DNA of 10,490 nt, from contig JAKAWO010000085.1 of the NCBI GenBank assembly GCA_021827255.1, positions 1-10,490 of the forward strand. The letters are read 5' to 3'. The notes under the pieces are model-generated. The model searched no databases, was not told the origin of the DNA, and saw only the letters and a program-made list of their open reading frames with translations. The position numbers and the translations under genes were made by a program. The DNA is from Acidobacteriota bacterium (GTDB taxonomy: Bacteria > Acidobacteriota > Terriglobia > UBA7540). Positions 6,363 through 10,490 of the stretch are shown in pieces (the stretch's first letter is position 1; each line of letters starts with the position of its first letter).

Positions 6363-6995
6363 TCCGTCGCACAGGGCGCGATAACTGTTACAGCCATCCG
6401 GCGGGATCTGGTAGTCCCGGCTCAGCTTGCGCATTTCGTGCAATGCCGCGCCTGCGTTGTCGTGTTCGAGCACCATCATTCGCACCGGGTTTTGAACAGT
6501 CCCGAACGGCGGCCGGGGAAACCGCGCACCTCGGGTTACCGCCTCCTCCATCCGCGCAATGTAAGGGAACAATGTCTGCTCCTCCTTCACCAGATGCATC
6601 AGAAGCTCCTTGCTCATTCCCGAAAACAGGCGCTTGAGGCGGTGCAGTTCGGGATGCTGGGCGCCGTGCGCTTCGCTGACCTTCGCGAGCAGCGGCTCGA
6701 GCCGAGCGACTTCTTGCCGGCAGAAAGTGTGATGCTTTCCAACAATGTGGTTCATCAAGCTTCCCAGAGACTCCCTGCTCCAGTCGGTAGCGCCTGCGTC
6801 AGCTTGCGTTGCGGTCTTGACAGCTTCGAGTGATCGCAAAACTTCCTGCACCGGCCGCCCCGCCGCCTGACATGCGTCATCGAGCCGCTTGTCGCCACCA
6901 CAACAGTAGTCAATGCCAAGCCGCTCGAAAACGCCCACTGAGGCGGGCATTCCGAGGACGATTTCTTTTACTGTCTTCCTTGTGTCAATCTCCAT
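6243..6995 (-). CDS. ric: Iron-sulfur cluster repair di-iron protein (RIC/YtfE/ScdA family)
   Basis: RIC proteins are cytoplasmic di-iron proteins that help restore Fe-S clusters after nitric oxide or peroxide damage. The product has 250 residues, close to the usual 220-250. Seen: an N-terminal DUF542/ScdA_N domain (about residues 5-58) with the hallmark GIDYCCGG (Cys31, Cys32), and a hemerythrin-like four-helix domain (about 75-235). Likely iron ligands are His83 or His88/89 in NHIVGKHH, His134 and Glu138 in MHLVKEE, His178 in VLEHDNAG, and His222 and Glu226 in HVHLENNILFP. The ATG at 6993-6995 has AAGGAG eight bases upstream. The redoxin gene lies 52 bases upstream on the same strand, so a joint transcript is plausible. 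I see no clear FNR/DNR or NsrR operator in that gap. Confidence 0.95.
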   Translation of the reverse strand: MEIDTRKTVKEIVLGMPASVGVFERLGIDYCCGGDKRLDDACQAAGRPVQEVLRSLEAVKTATQADAGATDWSRESLGSLMNHIVGKHHTFCRQEVARLEPLLAKVSEAHGAQHPELHRLKRLFSGMSKELLMHLVKEEQTLFPYIARMEEAVTRGARFPRPPFGTVQNPVRMMVLEHDNAGAALHEMRKLSRDYQIPPDGCNSYRALCDGLKTFESDMHQHVHLENNILFPRAVALEDTAAAAEKRAGN

Positions 6996-7047
6996 ATTGC
7001 TTGCTCCTTATGACAGGCCGCGTTCGGCCGATGCTGTCGCTGCTGTT

Positions 7048-7629
7048 TTAAATTTCCTCACCGCTTTCAGCATGAAGCATTCCGGCAATTGTCCCAATGA
7101 CTAAAGTCACTCGCGATTGTCGTGTCGCTCCCACGGAGCCTACGTGGGCCATTCCGAGACGCCTCACGCCGGGCGCTCCAGGTTGATGGAGCGAACGAAT
7201 ATCGCGTGCCGGCCAAGAAGCCTGCGATTCCGCGCCGCGAAGCACATGGCGTCTTTCTCCGTATCGGTCAACCATGAAAACATAAGGCAGCGAAGCTCGC
7301 CCCGATGGCCGCGTGCTGAAAAGGTCATGTGCATGCCCATCGTTATCCACAAGAACAGGAAAGGGCGGGGCGCAACTGTGCTCGAGGTCTCCAGCCTCGG
7401 GGCCGGCGCCTCGAGCCACGGCGAAAACTTCTGCCTCTTCTGCTGCAAACTCCGCGTACAGTTCAGAAACTTGGCGCACCAAACTTCGAACGGATTCAGG
7501 TCTTCCCGCCCCGCAGAAAATCAGGACGATATTGCGCTTGCCCCGATCATCGGACACTCGAACGCGAGTGCCTTTTGCGGAAAGCAAGGCAAAGTCTGGA
7601 ACCATTTCGCCCGCCAAAGCTTGCGGCAT
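7048..7629 (-). CDS. Redoxin/AhpC-TSA-fold protein, probably frameshifted and catalytically altered
   Basis: This has a thioredoxin-like peroxiredoxin fold. Seen: GEMVPDFALLSAKGTRVRVSD (residues 7-27), KRNIVLIF (31-38), ELYAEF..EVFAVA, PFPVLVDNDG and SLPYVFMVDRYGERRHVLRG (113-132). Where such proteins carry a catalytic Cys or CxxC after the first strand, this one has CGAGRPES, so the active cysteine is missing or moved to Cys39. After about residue 144 the frame stops looking like the family. A neighbouring frame continues it as VRSINLERPA, then a TGA (7164-7166), then GVSEWPT and a TAG (7140-7142). That resembles a family-type tail ending CPxCGVxEWP, as I remember it. A frameshift near 7195-7200 and a stop at a cysteine position are therefore likely. 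The start ATG at 7627-7629 has a strong AAGGAGGG site seven bases upstream. It may be a young pseudogene or an altered protein of 193 residues. Confidence 0.7.
   Translation of the reverse strand: MPQALAGEMVPDFALLSAKGTRVRVSDDRGKRNIVLIFCGAGRPESVRSLVRQVSELYAEFAAEEAEVFAVARGAGPEAGDLEHSCAPPFPVLVDNDGHAHDLFSTRPSGRASLPYVFMVDRYGERRHVLRGAESQASWPARDIRSLHQPGAPGVRRLGMAHVGSVGATRQSRVTLVIGTIAGMLHAESGEEI
7130..7148. repeat. Perfect inverted repeat at the original end of the redoxin gene
   Basis: CCCACG (7130-7135) and CGTGGG (7143-7148) pair perfectly around a seven-base loop that contains the TAG of the restored redoxin frame. No T-tract follows on either strand, so it is a weak terminator candidate. Confidence 0.35.
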
Positions 7630-7714
7630 GACTTGACCCTCCTTGTATCTTAGTATGATTTCTAGTGGGCATCTTGATGGCGGATTGGCCGTGATAGGCG
7701 GGCGGACGGCAACG

Positions 7715-8278
7715 ATGAAGCAAAAGCCTCTTCTTATTTACACGGTTGGCCATTCAACGCGCGAACTGCCTGCATTCCTCGAATCGTTGCACAGCCACGG
7801 AATCCAGCAGCTTGTGGACGTCCGCACCGTTCCCCGTTCGCGTAAGAATCCGCAGTACAACGCCGAAACATTTCCGCAGGCTCTCCGCGAAGTCGGGATC
7901 CGCTACGTTCACGTTGCCGCGCTCGGCGGCTTGCGGCGCGCGGCGCGGGATTCGGTTAACAGAGGATGGCGCAACGCTTCGTTTCGCGGGTTTGCCGACT
8001 ATATGCAAAGCCCGGAATTCAAGAAAGGCTTGGAGCGGCTCATGAAGCTGGCTTCGGCCCGCCCCACCGCTATCATGTGTGCGGAGGCCCTCCCGTGGCG
8101 ATGCCACCGGTCGCTGGTTGCCGATGCGCTCACGGCGCGTGGCGCGCGCGTCATGCACATCTTCAACACGGGCAGAGCGCGCGAGCACACTCTGACATCC
8201 TTCGTTCGCGTAAAAGGCTTGCAAATCACATATCCCGAAGGCTCGAGCGATCCGGCGCACGCGGCTCATCTGGATTAG
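7715..8278 (+). CDS. DUF488 family protein
   Basis: This is a soluble protein of 187 residues from the DUF488 family, whose biochemical role is not established. Seen: IYTVGHSTRELPAFLESL at the N-terminus (residues 8-25), the conserved DVRTVPRSRKNPQYN (35-49), FRGFADYMQ (90-98), and the cysteine-histidine motif CAEALPWRCHRSLVAD (122-137). Cys122, Cys130 and His131 are the most conserved positions and suggest a metal or thiol centre. I chose the ATG at 7715 because the family starts just before the TxGHS motif. The frame is open upstream (ATG 7655, GTG 7691) without a ribosome binding site, and these would add non-family residues. It diverges from the redoxin gene, with 85 bases between their start codons. 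Full length and intact. Confidence 0.9.
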   Translation: MKQKPLLIYTVGHSTRELPAFLESLHSHGIQQLVDVRTVPRSRKNPQYNAETFPQALREVGIRYVHVAALGGLRRAARDSVNRGWRNASFRGFADYMQSPEFKKGLERLMKLASARPTAIMCAEALPWRCHRSLVADALTARGARVMHIFNTGRAREHTLTSFVRVKGLQITYPEGSSDPAHAAHLD

Positions 8279-8377
8279 CCAGTATCACCCAAGACCGAAT
8301 GAAAGAAGCTAGTGACCGCGCTTTGGCCGATTTTTCAACGCCGTGCGACAGTGCCGTCGGTGCGGAGGACGACGGTA

Positions 8378-8540
8378 TCTCGGCGTCGCGCTCTGATCGA
8401 GAGCGTTTTCTCGTCGGTGAAGCAGAAGCTCTCGGCTCGTGCGCCCGTCGCCCGCTTCGCATGCAGATGCGTCAAGCCCTGCTGCTCGGACTGAGTTTCA
8501 ACCTGTATCGCTTGAGGTATCGCTATCTCTTCAGGAGGAT
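8378..8540 (+). pseudogene. DDE transposase C-terminal remnant, frameshifted
   Basis: The segment SRRRALIESVFSSVKQKLSARAP (frame of 8378, to 8446) continues after a one-base frame change near 8446 as RRPLRMQMRQALLLGLSFN and LYRLRYRYLF (8446-8540). Together these match the C-terminus of a DDE transposase of the IS4/IS5/IS1182 type, with the catalytic glutamate likely in LIESVFS. The rest of the transposase is absent. The bases 8279-8377 between the DUF488 stop and this remnant show nothing I can name. It is a dead insertion-sequence fragment. Confidence 0.65.
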
Positions 8541-8555
8541 GTCAACAGAGCCAAG

Positions 8556-8707
8556 CTATTGCGAAACCCTCCATCGGACGATCATGAAGCACGCGATATG
8601 AATGAACGCCTGGTCAATGGCGAGCGATCAAAGCGCACAACCCGTCGGCGGAAGTTGCCGAGCCAGGCGATGCTGCGTTCGACGATCCAGCGCCGCTCCA
8701 AGCGCGG
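8556..8707 (-). pseudogene. IS5-superfamily transposase C-terminal remnant, frameshifted
   Basis: On the minus strand PRLERRWIVERSIAWLGNF and RRRVVRFDRS (8707 to about 8622) match the RRWxVERxxAWL block holding the catalytic glutamate of IS5-type transposases. After a frame change near 8621 the sequence continues as AIDQAFIHIACFMIVRW and stops at TAG (8556-8558), matching the usual hydrophobic tail. The N-terminal part is missing; upstream lies a palindrome and then the TPR gene. It meets the plus-strand remnant tail to tail with about 16 bases between them. Confidence 0.75.
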
Positions 8708-8715
8708 CGAAAGAC

Positions 8716-8732
8716 GCGGGTTGCAGACCCGC
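8716..8732. repeat. GC-rich palindrome, copy 2
   Basis: GCGGGT and ACCCGC pair perfectly around TGCAG. It shares GCGGGTTGCA with the copy at 5277-5295 (opposite strand). It sits exactly where the minus-strand transposase remnant loses family similarity, so it may mark a recombination point. Confidence 0.4.
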
Positions 8733-8797
8733 CCCCCAGCGGCGGTTGTCACTATATTTTGCAAGCATCCGAAGGACCGGCGGGGCAACTGTCGAAA

Positions 8798-10222
8798 TCA
8801 ACGCGCGACGCTGCCCTGTGCTCTGGTCGTATAGACAAACTTACGGATCTCCTCGTCTTCTTTGTCCCACTTAGCCAGATGCTGCTGGTACAACTTTTTG
8901 TGAATCTGAAATTCCTTCCGCGCAAGACCCATCTCGCCTAGATGAACATAAGCTTGACCGACGCGATAGTAGGCAGCCACAAGCTTCCCATCCAGTTTGA
9001 GCGCGCGCTGGTATTCCAAAGCGGCCTGGCGGTATTGGCCTCGCTGGGAAAAGAGATTGCCGAGCTCAAAATAGGCTTTTGCAAACGACGGGTCGAGGTG
9101 AGTGGCCCTTTTCAGGAGGGACTCGACCCGATCGAGGTTCGGGGCGGAGGCTGCGGCTTGCTTCCCTTTCCACAGGCTCATCGCATAGTAGTAAACCGCC
9201 CGGCCATCTTGGGGGCGAAGCCGCGCAAACCGCCGGAATTGCTCAATCACTTCGGCGGCCTGACTGGGCGAATGCTCGTAGGTCTCATTGAGAAAATAGT
9301 AGGGACGGGGGTCTGAAGGAGCCAGCTCGGTAGCTCTGACGAGGACTTTGACCGCGTCGTCATAGCTCTCGCGCCAGTAAAGAGCCAGGCCGAGGCCAAC
9401 CGCCAGTCGCAGGGAGTTCGGGTATCGCTTGAGCCCTTCGGAAAAGACCTGGATGGCGGGATTCCAAGTTTGGTGAAGGAGCAGCTCGCTGCCCCAATAA
9501 TAGATATTTGATTCACTGGGGTCCATGTGGGCGGCTTGCTGGTACTCATTCACTGCAGCCAAGCAGCTCCCACTCTTCTCCTCGACTTCGGCTAACAGCT
9601 CGTGAAGCGCCGCCGTGTTCTTCTTACTCAACAGTGCTTGAATTTGTAGCTGTGCCTCCGGCAGCATACCTGCGTGCGTATAAGCCAAAGCCAGGTCGTA
9701 ACCGTTTCCATAGGAGGATGGATTCACGCGTTGGGCTTTTTCTAGATAAGGGATGGCGGCCTTCACTTTTCCGCCGCGCGCGAAGAGCTCGCCTAAATCA
9801 TGATTTGCATCAAAGTTTCCAGGCTCCGCTTGGATAGCCTTTTTGAACTCCATCTCGGCCAGAGTGTTCTCGCCGAGATTCGCCAAACAGACGGCAAGGT
9901 TGAGCCGGGCTGGAGCGAAACTTGGCCTCAAATGAACAGCCCTTTCAAAGTGCGGCCGAGCTTGCTGATTCCTGGTCTCGGCTGAATAGACAAGGCCCAG
10001 AAGTTCTTCGACCTCAAAATTGGCAGGAACGCGCTGGGCAATGCTCGCTAGTTCTCTCGCCGCTATCTGATATTGGCCGGAGTTGTAGTGACCTTCGGCG
10101 GCCTGAAGCTGGCGCGCGAGGCGATCTTCAGCGATAGGGTTGGATGGGCTCGCCCGGAGCCACCCTGAGAGCGCGGCGCCCAGCAGAAGGACCGTCGCTG
10201 TCCACCGGGACGAGAACATCAT
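8798..10222 (-). CDS. Secreted tetratricopeptide-repeat protein
   Basis: This 474-residue protein is built almost wholly of TPR units, helical pairs that mediate protein-protein contacts. Seen: a signal peptide (residues 1-25, hydrophobic TVLLLGAALSGWL then an RASPS cleavage-type region), then about 11-12 TPR units from residue 35 to 460. Good examples are ARPHFERAVHLRPSFAPARL, AAIPYLEKAQRVNPSS, AVNEYQQAAHMDPSES, AKAYFELGNLFSQRGQYRQA and AALEYQRALKLDG. The tail (KWDKEDEEIRKFVYTT) is charged. Partner and function are unknown; such exported TPR proteins are frequent in acidobacteria. GGAGG (10223-10227) touches the first ATG (10220-10222), so the second ATG (10217-10219) is likelier to be used. 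Its base composition is visibly less GC-rich than hemL or the propeller gene. Confidence 0.9.
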   Translation of the reverse strand: MMFSSRWTATVLLLGAALSGWLRASPSNPIAEDRLARQLQAAEGHYNSGQYQIAARELASIAQRVPANFEVEELLGLVYSAETRNQQARPHFERAVHLRPSFAPARLNLAVCLANLGENTLAEMEFKKAIQAEPGNFDANHDLGELFARGGKVKAAIPYLEKAQRVNPSSYGNGYDLALAYTHAGMLPEAQLQIQALLSKKNTAALHELLAEVEEKSGSCLAAVNEYQQAAHMDPSESNIYYWGSELLLHQTWNPAIQVFSEGLKRYPNSLRLAVGLGLALYWRESYDDAVKVLVRATELAPSDPRPYYFLNETYEHSPSQAAEVIEQFRRFARLRPQDGRAVYYYAMSLWKGKQAAASAPNLDRVESLLKRATHLDPSFAKAYFELGNLFSQRGQYRQAALEYQRALKLDGKLVAAYYRVGQAYVHLGEMGLARKEFQIHKKLYQQHLAKWDKEDEEIRKFVYTTRAQGSVAR

Positions 10223-10368
10223 CCTCCGCTCATCTTAGCACCCTAGGAGTCAGGGAGGGGAAAGGCCAGACGTGCCATGAGGTTTTCCGGTTGGTTCGCG
10301 GCGGCCGCAAACGCAACTAAAGCCTGCCGGGGCGTCCCGATTCGCCGAGGCGCGCCAGAGCTTAGAGC

Positions 10369-10490
10369 TTATCCGTAAATAGCTATTGTCTGCCGCCAGC
10401 AGATCATGGCCGCAGCCAAGGTCAGCAGGGCGACATAGCCTTCTTCGGTCTTCTCAAAACTCACCAGGAGCTTGCGGTAGCGATTGAGCC
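10369..10490 (-). mobile_element. IS5-like transposase, C-terminal end (cut by window edge)
   Basis: On the minus strand the last 39 codons read LNRYRKLLVSFEKTEEGYVA, then LLTLAAAMICWRQTIAIYG and TAA (10369-10371). NRxRKLLVxxEK and the hydrophobic LLxLAxAxIxWR block are typical of the C-terminus of IS5-family DDE transposases. The rest continues outside the window, so intactness is unknown. Just after the stop, GAGCTTATCCGTAAATAG (10365 on, plus strand) resembles an IS5-type terminal repeat, and AGAGCTT is repeated directly at 10357-10370, so the element end is probably near 10361-10365. Confidence 0.8.

Noticed and set aside
1..10490. CRISPR array, toxin-antitoxin pair, restriction or phage-defence module
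   Set aside because: No regularly spaced repeats and no signature proteins were found on either strand.

Overview
The window looks like chromosomal DNA of an acidobacterium (Terriglobia-like). This is an inference from content: a secreted lipoprotein of glycoside hydrolase family 79, a BNR/Asp-box exported protein, a large secreted TPR protein, high GC and many decaying IS fragments. No 16S gene or other phylogenetic marker is present.

Layout, left to right. Positions 1-345 (minus) hold the N-terminal third of a nicotinate phosphoribosyltransferase. It diverges from an exported six-bladed-propeller-type protein (511-1692, plus) whose expected start codon reads ACG instead of ATG. hemL (1928-3214, plus; tetrapyrrole synthesis) converges on a GH79 lipoprotein glycosidase (3258-4874, minus). 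A tRNA-Leu(CAA) with encoded CCA lies upstream of that gene on the same strand (4957-5045), with a strong hairpin between the two.

Positions 5046-6240 are a deletion scar. They hold an IS21-type istB N-terminus without its ATPase domain, then the last ~91 codons of quinolinate synthase (nadA) with its C-terminal cluster cysteine displaced, then an orphan promoter, ribosome binding site and start codon leading into nothing recognisable. Next comes a small stress-related group: a RIC/YtfE/ScdA di-iron Fe-S repair protein (6243-6995, minus), a redoxin-fold protein (7048-7629, minus) that appears frameshifted and lacks the usual catalytic cysteine, and a DUF488 protein (7715-8278, plus). Positions 8279-8710 contain two unrelated transposase C-termini facing tail to tail, each frameshifted. 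A secreted TPR protein (8798-10222, minus) follows, and the window ends inside another IS5-like transposase (10369-10490, minus).

How it fits together: the intact genes are housekeeping (NAD salvage, haem precursor, tRNA), cell-surface glycan or protein handling (propeller protein, GH79, TPR) and nitrosative/oxidative damage repair (RIC). The presence of a salvage NAPRTase beside a ruined nadA copy suggests, but does not prove, a change in NAD supply. I found no CRISPR array, phage module, toxin-antitoxin pair or recognisable new defence system. The most unusual signals are the ACG start, the nadA/istB scar and the redoxin gene with a frameshift and an in-frame UGA at a probable cysteine position.
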